From: Nocardia wallacei
GTDB lineage: Bacteria; Actinomycetota; Actinomycetes; Mycobacteriales; Mycobacteriaceae
Length of the DNA: 64,000 nt
Direction: 5' to 3'
Assembly (NCBI RefSeq): GCF_014466955.1
Contig: NZ_AP023396.1
Coordinates: 3,968,001-4,032,000 of the forward strand
The translations under genes and the position numbers were made by a program. Of the stretch, positions 53,630 through 63,700 are shown in pieces (the stretch's first letter is position 1; each line of letters starts with the position of its first letter). Under the pieces are notes generated by a model that saw nothing but the letters and a program-made list of their open reading frames with translations, made no database searches and was not told the origin of the DNA.

Positions 53630-54757
53630 GTGAGTGTCGCCGCCTTCCGCCCCGACCGGTCGGCCTGTCTCGCAGGGGATTTCGCGCACCGAGGTTCGGA
53701 CACCACGGAGTCGACGCGCCAGTGGCGAGCCACCGTGCGGGCCCATGTCCTCGCCGAACTGGAGACGTTCCTGACCCGGAACCACATCGCTCCCGTCCGC
53801 GACATCGCCGTGCACGACATCGCGCGGCAGTATGTCGGCCGCGGAAAATGCCTGCGCTCGACTTTCATGTATCTGGGCTGGCTGTGCGGCGCCGACGCCG
53901 ACGCGGCCGCTCTGCGCGCCGCCGCCGGCCTCGAACTGGTGCACGCGTTCGCACTGATACAGGACGACGTGATGGATGCGGCACGGCTACGACGCGGCGA
54001 GCCGGCCGCTCATGTGCGCTTCGCCGCCCGGCATCGGCGCGCGGATCTGCCCGGCGACGCGCACCGATTCGGCGAGTCCGCTGCCACACTGGTAGGCGAC
54101 ATCTGCCTGGTATGGGCGGAGAAGATGCTGCGCGACAGCGGGGTCGACCGCACCGCCCTGGATCGGGTGTGGCCGCAGTACGACGCCATGCGAGTCGAGT
54201 TGGCGGTCGGGCAGTTCGCCGACCTGCTCAACGACGCCCGCGCCGAACCGGGCCTCGGCGCGGTGCTCGCCGTAGCGCGGGCGAAATCGGGCAACTACAC
54301 CGTGCGCCGACCGCTGGAGATGGGCGCCGCGATGGCAGGGTGCGACGAGCGGACACGCACGGCGCTGGGCCGATACGGATGCGTGGTGGGCGAGGCGTTC
54401 CAGCTCCGCGACGACATCCTCGGTGCCTTCGGCACCGCCGAGGTGACCGGTAAGCCCGGCGACACAGACCTGGGCCAGCGCAAGGCCACCACGGTGGTCG
54501 TCGCCGCCTTGGAGTTGGCCGACGCAGCGGCCCGGCGCGAACTGCGCACTCTGCTGGCCACGCCGGAGCTCGACACGGCCGCGGTCGCACGGCTGCGCAC
54601 GCTCATCGCCGCGACCGGCGCTCGCGAGCACATCGAGGCAATGATCAGCGACCGCACTGCCGAGGCGCGGCGCATCGTCGCCACCGCCTGCCTGCCCGAG
54701 CCGCAGCGGCACCTGCTCGACGGCATGATCCGCATCTGCACCACCCGTGAAATGTGA
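53630..54757 (+). CDS. crtE: Geranylgeranyl diphosphate synthase (CrtE/IdsA type)
   Basis: 375 residues from a GTG with GAGGAG five bases upstream. All-helical isoprenyl synthase: first Asp-rich motif in LIQDDVMDAARLRRG near residue 110 and second in QLRDDILGAFG near 260, with GRGKCLRSTF near 80. It condenses IPP with allylic diphosphates to give C20 GGPP, the phytoene precursor. First gene of crtE-crtI-crtB, with gaps of 15 and 10 bases. The DDVMD form with only two residues between the Asp clusters is the usual bacterial long-chain type. Confidence 0.92.
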   Translation: MSVAAFRPDRSACLAGDFAHRGSDTTESTRQWRATVRAHVLAELETFLTRNHIAPVRDIAVHDIARQYVGRGKCLRSTFMYLGWLCGADADAAALRAAAGLELVHAFALIQDDVMDAARLRRGEPAAHVRFAARHRRADLPGDAHRFGESAATLVGDICLVWAEKMLRDSGVDRTALDRVWPQYDAMRVELAVGQFADLLNDARAEPGLGAVLAVARAKSGNYTVRRPLEMGAAMAGCDERTRTALGRYGCVVGEAFQLRDDILGAFGTAEVTGKPGDTDLGQRKATTVVVAALELADAAARRELRTLLATPELDTAAVARLRTLIAATGAREHIEAMISDRTAEARRIVATACLPEPQRHLLDGMIRICTTREM

Positions 54758-54772
54758 GGAGAAGGGAGTGCG

Positions 54773-56269
54773 ATGCGCACGACCATCGGCCGATCCGACC
54801 ACGTCGTCGTAGTCGGAGCCGGATTGGCCGGCCTGTCGACCGCGCTGCATCTGGCCGGCCGGGGCCGGGAGGTCACCGTGATCGAACGGGAGGCCGTGCC
54901 GGGCGGCCGGGCCGGACGCGCCGACATCGCGGGCTACCGCCTCGACACCGGGCCAACGGTGTTGACGATGCCGGACCTCATCGAAGATGTATTCGCCGCC
55001 GTCGGCGAGCGAATGCGAGATCACCTGACCCTGGAACCGGTCGATCCGGCGTACCGGGCCCACTTCGCCGACGGGCGACAGCTGGCGGTGCATGCCGACC
55101 GCGATCGCATGGCCGCCGAGGTCGCCGACTTCGCCGGAAGCGCCGAGGTATCCGGTTATCTTCGGTTGCGGGAGTGGCTGATTCGCCTCTACCGCGCGGA
55201 GTACGACCACTTCCTCGCCACGAACTTCGATTCGCCGTTGTCGATGCTGACTCCCGCGCTCGGGCGCTTGGTGGCACTGGGTGGCTTGCGCCGCTGGGAT
55301 CGTGCCGTGTCCGCCCACCTCGCCGATCCCAGTCTGCGCCGGGTATTCACCTTTCAATCGCTGTACGCCGGGGTCGCCCCGAGGCAAGCGATGGCCGCCT
55401 ACGCGGTCATCGCCTACATGGACACGGTCGGTGGCGTCTACTTCCCGCGCGGTGGCATGCGTGCGCTGCCGGACGCCCTGGCCGGCGCAGCGCGATCCGC
55501 CGGCGTCCGTATCCGGTACCGGACCACCGTCAGCGCACTGGACCGCCGCGGCTCCCGCGTCCATGCGGTCGAAACCGATGCGGGCGAACGGATCGCCTGC
55601 GACGCGGTGGTATTGACGACAGACCTACCCGACTCCTACCGCCTTCTGGCGCACCGGTCACGACGGCCGCTACGGCTCACGGCCGCACCCTCGGCGGTGG
55701 TCCTGCACGTCGGCTGCGCGCGTACGCCCGGCACGGCGCACCACTCGCTGCTGTTCGGACAGGCGTGGGAGCACACGTTCCGCGACCTCATGCGGGACGG
55801 ACGTGTGATGCGGGACCCGTCGCTGCTCGTGACTCGCGCGACCGCCGGAGATCCGGCGCTCGCCCCGCCCGGCCGGGACCTGCTGTACGTGCTGGCGCCG
55901 ACACCGAATCTTTCTCGCGCACCGATCAATTGGGACCGCTACGCCCCCGCCTACGCCCAGGAGATACTGGCCACCGTCCGCCACCGGCTCCCCGGCGCAC
56001 TGCCCGACGCGGAGTTGCTGCGTGTCACGACACCGGCCGACTGGGCACGCCGCGGCATGCCGGCCGGTAGCCCCTTCGCCCTTGCCCATACCTTCGCCCA
56101 GACCGGACCCTTCCGGCCCGCCAACCTGATTCGCGGACTGGACAACGCCGTGCTGGCCGGTGGTTCGACGGTTCCGGGCGTCGGCATTCCGCCCGTCCTG
56201 ATCTCCGGGCGGCTGGCCGCCGACCGGATCACCGGTCACAGCTCCGCCCTGCCCACTCCTGCCCGTTGA
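54773..56269 (+). CDS. crtI: Phytoene desaturase
   Basis: 498 residues. FAD-binding N terminus VVVVGAGLAGLSTALHLAGR followed by VTVIEREAVPGGRAG (residues about 11-48), GPTVLTMPDLIEDVF, FTFQSLYAGVAPRQAMAAYA, and the C-terminal CrtI signature GLDNAVLAGGSTVPGVGIPP near residues 458-477. The enzyme introduces double bases of conjugation into phytoene to give lycopene or a shorter polyene. GAGGAGAAGGGAG upstream of the ATG is a strong ribosome site. Middle gene of the carotenoid operon. Confidence 0.94.
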   Translation: MRTTIGRSDHVVVVGAGLAGLSTALHLAGRGREVTVIEREAVPGGRAGRADIAGYRLDTGPTVLTMPDLIEDVFAAVGERMRDHLTLEPVDPAYRAHFADGRQLAVHADRDRMAAEVADFAGSAEVSGYLRLREWLIRLYRAEYDHFLATNFDSPLSMLTPALGRLVALGGLRRWDRAVSAHLADPSLRRVFTFQSLYAGVAPRQAMAAYAVIAYMDTVGGVYFPRGGMRALPDALAGAARSAGVRIRYRTTVSALDRRGSRVHAVETDAGERIACDAVVLTTDLPDSYRLLAHRSRRPLRLTAAPSAVVLHVGCARTPGTAHHSLLFGQAWEHTFRDLMRDGRVMRDPSLLVTRATAGDPALAPPGRDLLYVLAPTPNLSRAPINWDRYAPAYAQEILATVRHRLPGALPDAELLRVTTPADWARRGMPAGSPFALAHTFAQTGPFRPANLIRGLDNAVLAGGSTVPGVGIPPVLISGRLAADRITGHSSALPTPAR

Positions 56270-56279
56270 TCGGAAGTCC

Positions 56280-57233
56280 ATGTCTCCCACCGTGACTCTG
56301 CCCAACCACCCCACGGATCCGCGGCTGCGCCGTTCCTATCGCGCCTGCCGCGCGCTCAACGCCCGCCACGGCAGAACCTTCTTCCTGGCGACCCGCCTGC
56401 TGGCGCCCGATCAGCGGCCCGCCGTGCATGCCCTGTACGGGTTCGCCCGCAGGGCCGACGATATCCTCGACGACCTCACCTCCGCCGCCGCCCCCGATGA
56501 CCGCGCGGCGCGACTGAACGAGCTCGCCGGGCATTTCCGCAGCCGCACGGCGGACGCCGACCCGGTACTGCCCGCCGTCCTGCATACCGCGCGGAGGTTT
56601 CGGATTCCCGACGTGCTCTTCGACTCGTTCCTGGCCTCGATGCGCATGGACCTGACGGTCACCGACTACCCCGACCGGCCGGCGCTCGACCGGTATATCC
56701 ATGGATCGGCCGAGGTGATCGGGTTACAGGTGCTGCCGGTGCTGGGCGTCGCGGCACCGCTCGAGGAGGCCGCGCCGTACGCCGCGGCGCTGGGAAAGGC
56801 GTTCCAGCTCACCAACTTCCTCCGTGACGTGAACGAGGATCTCGCCCGCGACCGGGTGTACCTGCCCGCCGATGAACTGGCCGGACACGGCGTGGACCGG
56901 GATCTACTGCAGTGGTGCCAGGCCCATCGGCGAACGGATCCGCGGGTCCGTCGCGCCCTTGCCGACCAGCACGCTCGCACCCGTGAAATCTATGCCTACG
57001 CCGGCCGGGGAATCGACTTGCTCGCGCCCCGGTCCCGGCCCTGCGTATCCGCGGCGCTGACGCTCTATTCCGAAATCCTCGATCGCATCGAGGATCTGGA
57101 CTTCGACGTTTTCGTCCATCGCGCCCGCGTGAGTGCCGCGCGGCGCGCGGCCGTCGGTCTCCACGGATTCGTCCAGGCGCGGCGACTCGGAACGTCACCG
57201 TTCGCGCGACAGCGATCGGACGCGGGTCACTAG
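56280..57233 (+). CDS. crtB: Phytoene synthase
   Basis: 317 residues. Condenses two GGPP to phytoene. Squalene/phytoene synthase motifs: FFLATRLLAPDQRPAVHALYG, the first Asp motif ARRADDILDD near residue 58, and the second, TNFLRDVNEDLARDRVYLP, near 175-190. It lies ten bases after crtI. The stop TAG is the right part of the palindrome CTAG that also supplies the stop of the convergent MFS gene, so the two genes overlap by four bases and leave no room for a terminator. Confidence 0.94.
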   Translation: MSPTVTLPNHPTDPRLRRSYRACRALNARHGRTFFLATRLLAPDQRPAVHALYGFARRADDILDDLTSAAAPDDRAARLNELAGHFRSRTADADPVLPAVLHTARRFRIPDVLFDSFLASMRMDLTVTDYPDRPALDRYIHGSAEVIGLQVLPVLGVAAPLEEAAPYAAALGKAFQLTNFLRDVNEDLARDRVYLPADELAGHGVDRDLLQWCQAHRRTDPRVRRALADQHARTREIYAYAGRGIDLLAPRSRPCVSAALTLYSEILDRIEDLDFDVFVHRARVSAARRAAVGLHGFVQARRLGTSPFARQRSDAGH

Positions 57234-58753
57234 CGGTCGCCGTGCGCACGCAGTTCCGCGAGGGCCAGCTCGGAGGTGTTCACCAGTTCCTCCGCCTCCT
57301 CGTCGGTGCCGACCATCGGCTGCGAGCCCTTCAGCGGCAGCAGCGACGACTCCTTCAACACCAGCGCCGCCAGCACGCCGAGAAGACCGGACCCGATCAG
57401 GTAGTAGGCGGGCACCATCAGATCGCCCGTGCCATTCACCAAGGCGGCGTTGACAAGTGGCGTGGTGCCGCCGAACGCCGAGACCGCGATGTTGAACGAG
57501 ATCCCCATGGCGCCGTAGCGCACCGCGGTCGGGAAGAGCGCGGGCAGCGTGGCGGCGCTCGGTCCGGCGAAACCGGCCAGCAGCGCCGCCAGCAGCAGCG
57601 TGCCCGTCAGCGGCAGCGCCCAGCCATCCTGGCGGATCAGCACGAAACACGGGTAGGCCAGCAGCACCTGGGCCACGGCCGCGGCCAGGAACACCGGCCG
57701 CCGCCCGAAGCGGTCGCTGGCGCGGCCCACGAAGGTGATCAGCAGCACCACCAGCCCCATCGCACTGAGCACCAGCAGGTCGGAATAGGTGGCGGACCGG
57801 TGCAGCGATTCGGTCAGATAGGTCGGCAGATAGGCCGTGACCATGTAATTGGTGACGTTGTAGAGCAATACCAGCCCGATGCAGATCAGCATGGCACGCC
57901 AGTGCCGGGTGAAGATCACCGCGATCTCGCCCGACCGGCTGGTGCCCGCCTCCTGTTCGGCCAGCTCGCGATCGTGTGCGTCCAACTGCTCCTGATAGGC
58001 CGGAGTGTCCTCGAGTTTCAGCCGGACGTACAGTCCGATGACACCGATCGGCCCGGCGATCAGGAACGGCAGCCGCCACGCCCACGCCTCCAGGGTGTCC
58101 TCCCCGAGGGTCGCGGTGAGCAGGGTGACCAGGCCCGAACCGGCGGCATACCCGACGAAGGTGCCGAAATCCAGCCAGCTGCCGAGGAATCCACGCCGGC
58201 GGTCCGGCGAGTACTCGGCGATGAAGGTGGTCGCGCCGCCGTATTCGCCGCCGGTGGAGAAGCCCTGCACCATCCGGCAGATCAGCAGCAGGATGGGCGC
58301 GGCGATGCCGATCGTGCCGTAGCCGGGGATGAAGCCGATCGCGAAGGTGCTCGCGGCCATCATCAGCATGGTGGTGGCCAGCACCTTCTGGCGGCCGATC
58401 CGGTCACCCAGCGGGCCGAAGTACAGCCCGCCCAGCGGCCGGACCAGAAACGCCGCGGCGAAGGTGGTGAACGAGGCCAGCACCTGCACGCCCGCACCGA
58501 CCTCCGGGAAGAACACCTTGCCGATGACAACCGCGAGATAGCTGTAGACGCCGAAGTCGAACCACTCCATGCAGTTTCCCAGCGCGGCGGCGACCACGGC
58601 ACGTTTCAGCATGCCCGCGTCGACCACCGTGATGTCCCGCAGCGCCAGCGGACGGCCGCGGCGGCGTAGGCGCCGGATGGCATCCACGCGCACGTGACGA
58701 GGCAGGGCCTGCAAGACCTCACGTGCCGATCGGCGTCCGCTGTCCTGTTCCAT
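57230..58753 (-). CDS. MFS transporter, ProP-like metabolite:H+ symporter
   Basis: 507 residues with about 12 membrane helices. The first (ALGNCMEWFDFGVYSYLAVV) and the GPLGDRIGRQKVL loop are hallmarks of the metabolite:H+ symporter group that includes ProP and ShiA. A cytoplasmic loop near residues 235-260 is charged, and the C-terminal 40 residues are acidic and soluble. Likely substrates are osmolytes or organic acids; the sequence does not decide. GGGAG lies seven bases before the ATG at 58753. It is convergent with crtB and unrelated to carotenoids in function as far as can be seen. Confidence 0.9.
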   Translation of the reverse strand: MEQDSGRRSAREVLQALPRHVRVDAIRRLRRRGRPLALRDITVVDAGMLKRAVVAAALGNCMEWFDFGVYSYLAVVIGKVFFPEVGAGVQVLASFTTFAAAFLVRPLGGLYFGPLGDRIGRQKVLATTMLMMAASTFAIGFIPGYGTIGIAAPILLLICRMVQGFSTGGEYGGATTFIAEYSPDRRRGFLGSWLDFGTFVGYAAGSGLVTLLTATLGEDTLEAWAWRLPFLIAGPIGVIGLYVRLKLEDTPAYQEQLDAHDRELAEQEAGTSRSGEIAVIFTRHWRAMLICIGLVLLYNVTNYMVTAYLPTYLTESLHRSATYSDLLVLSAMGLVVLLITFVGRASDRFGRRPVFLAAAVAQVLLAYPCFVLIRQDGWALPLTGTLLLAALLAGFAGPSAATLPALFPTAVRYGAMGISFNIAVSAFGGTTPLVNAALVNGTGDLMVPAYYLIGSGLLGVLAALVLKESSLLPLKGSQPMVGTDEEAEELVNTSELALAELRAHGDR

Positions 58754-58876
58754 CGCCGCACTCCCTGTTCCGGAAGGATCGTGCTCTGCCGCTACCAGCA
58801 TCGAATCGTATGTGTGCTGAGCGTTTGCCCGATGCAGGCGCACCAGAGGCGCACCGGCATTGGGCGCGGGACTGGC

Positions 58877-58882
58877 TACGAT
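58877..58882 (+). promoter_or_regulatory. -10 box of a leaderless ADP-ribosylglycohydrolase transcript
   Basis: TACGAT is followed by seven bases and the ATG at 58890, with no ribosome site. Same geometry as at fabG, marR and the 18.7-kb SDR. Confidence 0.45.
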
Positions 58883-58889
58883 CGTCGCG

Positions 58890-59855
58890 ATGCACACCGA
58901 TCTGATGTTCGATTCGCTGGACGGGCTGTCCGTGGGCGACGCGCTCGGCGCGGAGTTCCCGATCCTGCGCCGATCACTGTCGGATATTCGCGCCGGCGAG
59001 CTCGGGGAGCGGGAGTGGCGATGGACCGACGACACTCAGATGGCCTGTACCGTCATCGCCGAACTGCACCTGCGCGGCGGAATCGATCCGGACCGGCTGG
59101 CCCGCGCGTTCGCCGATCGCTTCGAGGCGCACCGCGACTACGGCTTCCTCACCGTCGACACCTTGCGCCGGATCCGGGACGGGGTGCACTGGCGAGAGGC
59201 GGCCGGGGCCGCTTACGACGGCCAAGGTTCCTGCGGCAACGGCGCGGCCATGCGGGTCGCTCCGCTCGGCGCGTGCTACGCCGGTGATCCGGAAACGATT
59301 GCGGCCGAGGCGGTCCGGTCGGCAGAGGTGACGCACCGGCATCCGGAGGGAGTGCGCGGCGCGGTCGCGGTGGCGCTCGCCGCCGGTGCGGCCGCGCGCA
59401 ACCGCCTCGGCGGCACGCGGCCCGCACCCGCCGAGTTCATCACCGAGATCCTCGGCCATCTCGAGGACGGCGAGACGACCCGGTCGATTCGCCACGCCCG
59501 CACCCTCCTCGGGACCTCGGCCGAGCGGGCCGCGCACGAACTCGGCAACGGCTCCCGGGTCACCGCGCAGGACACGGTGCCGTTCGCGATCTGGGTCGCC
59601 GCAACACATCTGGACGACTACCCCACCGCGATCACCACGTGCATCGCGGCCGACGGGGACATCGACACCACCAGCGCCATCGTCGGCGGGATCGTCGCCG
59701 CCCACACCGGTACCGGCACGGTCACGGGAGTCCCACGGGCGTGGCTCGCCGCCCGGGAACCGCTGCCCGCCTGGCTCGACGCGGCCCGGCGGACGCGGCC
59801 GCGCGGATCGGCCCGGCCGGGCCGGCTGCGGCGGTGGCTGTCGGGCGGGTCGTAG
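58890..59855 (+). CDS. ADP-ribosylglycohydrolase (DraG/ARH family)
   Basis: 321 residues. These enzymes remove ADP-ribose from modified proteins or nucleic acids using two Mg ions. The metal sites are visible: WTDDTQMACTV near residue 46 and GDIDTTSAIVGGI near 256, with GNGAAMRVAPLGA between. The Arg-rich last 25 residues are variable. The ATG at 58890 is preferred over an upstream TTG because TACGAT lies seven bases before it and the conserved DGLSVGDALGAEF begins soon after. No ADP-ribosyltransferase is seen nearby, so its substrate is unknown. Confidence 0.9.
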   Translation: MHTDLMFDSLDGLSVGDALGAEFPILRRSLSDIRAGELGEREWRWTDDTQMACTVIAELHLRGGIDPDRLARAFADRFEAHRDYGFLTVDTLRRIRDGVHWREAAGAAYDGQGSCGNGAAMRVAPLGACYAGDPETIAAEAVRSAEVTHRHPEGVRGAVAVALAAGAAARNRLGGTRPAPAEFITEILGHLEDGETTRSIRHARTLLGTSAERAAHELGNGSRVTAQDTVPFAIWVAATHLDDYPTAITTCIAADGDIDTTSAIVGGIVAAHTGTGTVTGVPRAWLAAREPLPAWLDAARRTRPRGSARPGRLRRWLSGGS

Positions 59856-60083
59856 CCGGGCGTTTCGGGCGGATCGTGATCTCCTCGAGACCTTCTGGGC
59901 CGCGCGAGATGACAGGCTATTCCCGAGCGTCGGGATCGACGTTCGCACCGAGCACGGCCGTCACGACCGGGTTCCGCACGTCAGGGCCGATCGCCGCGCA
60001 CCGGGAGATCGGGTGACGGACGGTACGGCCGAGGCAGGCTCGGCGATGTGGCTACCTGACCGATGCGGAAGGGTCGGTGATCG

Positions 60084-60713
60084 ATGAGCAGTGCCTTCGC
60101 CTTCGCGGACAACGAAGGCGAGCCGGACGACGATCTCGCATCGCGCTGGCTCGACACCTATCTCGACCTCGAGCGTTCCGCCTCGCTCATCCGCTGCTAC
60201 GCACCCGGCATGATTCCCGGTCTGTTGCAGACCGCGCAGTACACCAGAGAGGTTCTCGCGATCGCGGACCCGGACCACGCCACCGGACCGCATCCGCAGC
60301 TCGCCGCGCTGGAACAGCGTAAACAGCTGCTGGCCCGGTCGAATCCGCCGCGCCTGTGGATCGTGCTCGAGCAGGCCGCGCTGCGCCGCCAGCTCGGCAG
60401 CCACCAGGCGTGGCGCGAGCAGCTCGACCATCTGGCCCACATCGCCGCCCGGCCCGGTTTCAGCGTGCAGATCATGCCCGACCACGCCGCCGGGCCGATC
60501 ATCAGCACCGTGCCGTTCACGGTCTTCCGATTCGCCGCCACCCATCGCGGCGATATCGTGCACGTCCCGCACGCCACCGGCGCCGCGTTCCTCGACGGCC
60601 GCCGCGAGATCGACGCGTACCACGAGATCTGGAATCGCCTGTGCATCAATGCCCTCGGCCCCGAACGGACCAGCGACATCGTGGCGGCGGCGGCCGCGGG
60701 AGCTACGCTGTAG
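60084..60713 (+). CDS. DUF5753 domain protein lacking the usual N-terminal HTH
   Basis: 209 residues. The DUF5753 region is complete: YLDLERSASLIRCYAPGMIP, LLQTAQYTREVL, LWIVLEQAALRRQLGS, VQIMPDHAAG and VPFTVFRF. In most actinobacterial proteins this domain follows an XRE-type helix-turn-helix of about 60-70 residues. Here only 20 unrelated acidic residues precede it and the 228 bases upstream encode no HTH in this frame. A GGAAGGG sequence lies about 11 bases before the ATG. No DUF397 partner is adjacent. It may be a truncated regulator or a stand-alone ligand-binding or antagonist form. Confidence 0.8.
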   Translation: MSSAFAFADNEGEPDDDLASRWLDTYLDLERSASLIRCYAPGMIPGLLQTAQYTREVLAIADPDHATGPHPQLAALEQRKQLLARSNPPRLWIVLEQAALRRQLGSHQAWREQLDHLAHIAARPGFSVQIMPDHAAGPIISTVPFTVFRFAATHRGDIVHVPHATGAAFLDGRREIDAYHEIWNRLCINALGPERTSDIVAAAAAGATL

Positions 60714-60734
60714 CGCTCCCGGGCCGGCGAATTG

Positions 60735-63700
60735 TCACGGCAGTGCCTCGACGGCGGTGCGCGGGTCGCGGGCGAGGGCGGTGAGCAGGGCGCGCAGGTC
60801 CGCGCCGATCGCGGCGATCTGTCGTTCGTCGAAAACCTCTGGCAGATAACCGAATCGGATGCGGAGGGCGGCACTCGGGTCGATGGTGAGCGTCAGCGGG
60901 TAGTGAGTGGCGTCGTGTAGTTCGATGCGGGTGCCGGTGCCGCCGTTGAGGGTGGCGGCGGCCGCGGCGAGGCCCGCGGTGTCGATCGGGTACGACTCGT
61001 AGACGAGCACCGTGTCGAACAGCAGGTCTCGTTGCCCGGCGGCGGCGTGGATGTCGGTCAGGCCGAGATGGTGGTGCTCGATCAGGTCCGCCTGTTCGGC
61101 CTGCACGGCGCAGACCAGCGTCGCCATCGGCAGACCGGGGTCGAACCGCACTCGCACGGGCACGGTGTTGATGCACAGGCCGACGATGGATTCGACGCCG
61201 GGCAGCTCGGCGGGGCGGCCGGACACGGTGGCGCCGAACACCACATCCGTGCGATCGCAGCGGCGGCCCACCAGGACCGCCCAGGCGGCTTGCACCATGG
61301 TGTTGACCGTGACACCGAGGTCGGCCGCGGTCGCGGTGAGCGCGGCCGTGGCGCCGGGGTCGAGGGCCCATCGGTATTCGGCGGTGCCGGTGAGTGTGCG
61401 GCCGCGCGCGGCGGGCGCGATCAGCGTCGGTGCGGTCACGCCGTCCAGTGCCCGCCGCCAGGCCGCGGCGGACGCGGCCGAGTCGCGGTGGTGGTTCCAC
61501 GCGAGATAGGAGCGGAACGACGCCCCCGGGGGCGGCAGCGGATCATCGGAGGCGTAGAGCGCCAGCAGATCTCGCAGCACCAGCGGCACCGACCAGCCGT
61601 CGAGCAGGATGTGGTGGTAGGTCGCGATCAGCACATGGTCCGCACCGGCGACGCGGGCGAGGGTGAACCGCAGCAGCGGCGGTGCGGCGAGGTCGAAGCG
61701 GCGGGCGCGTTCCCCGGCCACGAGTTCGGCGAGGTCGGCCTCGGTGGCCGGTTCCGTTTCGTACCAAGGCAACTCGACCGTTTCGGGCACCACCTGCCGG
61801 GGCGCGCCGGAACTGTCGGGGACGAAGGCCGCGCGCAGATTCGGGTACCGCCGGAGCATCTCGTACGCCGCGCGGCGGAGCCGGTCGCGGTCCACCGGCC
61901 CGCCGATCCGCAGGATGGCCTGCACGTTGTAGACGTCGATCGCGCCGTGGCCGGTGCGCGCCGGGTCGGCCAGGACCGCGTGGAAGTACAGGCCCGCCTG
62001 CAGCGGCGCGGGCGGCCAGACATCGGTCAGGCGGCCGTAGTCGCGCTCCCATCGGATGATGTCGGCGCCGGCCACCGGGGTCAGGGGGAAATCGGAGGGG
62101 GTGTGCCCGCCCGCGTGCGGGGTACCGGCGTGTGCGGCGAGCGCGCCGAGCGCGGTCACCCACAGGTCGGCCAGCTCCGAGACATCCGCCGCGTCGAGAA
62201 GCGTTGCCGGATAGGTGAATCCGGCGTGCAGCCGAGTGCCGGTGATGATCGCGTTCACGTCGAGGGTGGCGGCGGCGGGCAGGTCGGGGTCCGCGGCGCC
62301 GGTCGGGGCCGCGAGTACTCCGGCGCCACGGTCGTCGACTCGGCCCAGATAGTTGAAGGCGACCTGGCCGGGCATCGGTCCCGGCAGTTGTTCCGCGGTG
62401 TCGGGGTTCAGGTAGCGCAGCAGCCCGTAGCCGATGCCGTGGTCGGGGATGGCGCGCAGCTGCTCCTTGACCGCCTTGAGCACCGCCCCGGCCGCGTCGG
62501 AACCGGCGTGCGCGGCCTCGACATCGAAGCCGGTGAGGTCCAGTCGCACCGGATAGAGGGAGGTGCACCACCCGACCGTGCGGGACAGGTCCGCGCCCGG
62601 CGCGAGCTGTTCCTCGCGGCCGTGGCCCTCCAGTCGCAGCAGCGTCACCGGTGCGTGCACGCCGCGTCGCGCGCGCCAGCGGGTCAGCGCCACGGCCAGG
62701 CCGCAGACCAGGATCTCGTCGACACCGGCGTGGAACAGGCCGGGCACGACCCGGGTCAGGGTGTCGGTCACGGCATCGTCCACCGTGACCGCCACCGTCG
62801 ACGTCCGTGCCGCGACATCCACGTCCGGGTCGAGCGGACGGTGCCCGAGCAGCGGATCCGGGGTGGCGCACAGGCGCCGCCACAGGCCGAGTTCGGCGAT
62901 GCGGTCGGGTGCGTGGGCCGCGTCGACCAGCGCGTGCGCCCATCGCCGCATCGAGGTGCCCGGCGGATCCCATTGCGGTACCGCGCCTTCGGTGACCGCT
63001 GCCAGGGCGGTGAAGAAGTCGGGAATCAGGATTCGCCACGAGACGCCGTCCACCGCGATGTGGTGCGCGCAGATGATCAGCCGATCCGGGACGCCGGGGT
63101 CACCGGACACCAACCGCACGAACCGCACCACGACACCCGCCGCCGGGTCGAGGCGGTCGAGCGCGGCGTCGAATTCCGCCGCGGCAACGGATTCGGCTGT
63201 GTGCTCGGTGATCTCGCACACCCGCACCAGCTCCGCGGCAGCGATCGTGCCCGGCGGCGCGGTGTTGAGCCGCCACTCGCCCGCCCCGTCGCGAGACAAC
63301 CGGCTACGCAGCATGTCGTGGCGGTCGATGAGCGCGGTGACAGCGGCGACCAGGGTGTCGTGGCCGATGCCCGCCGGCAGTTCGATGGTGAGGCTCTGGT
63401 TGACGCGGCGGAAGCTGCCGCCGCGTTCGGTCAGCCAGCGGACGGCGGGCGGGAGCGGGAGTTCGCCGACGCCGCCACCGGGCAGCTCCGCCAGCCGCGC
63501 CGCCGGTTCGTCCGCCGATGTCCGTGCCGCGGCGGCGATTCCGGCCACCGTACGGTGTTCGAAGATCTCCCTGGGGGTGAGGTGCAGCCCCGCCGCTCGT
63601 GCGCGGGTGGCGAGCTGGATCGAGGTGATGCTGTCGCCGCCGAGTGCGAAGAAGGAGTCGTCGGGGCCGGGCCGGTCGATGCCGAGGACCTCGGCGAACA

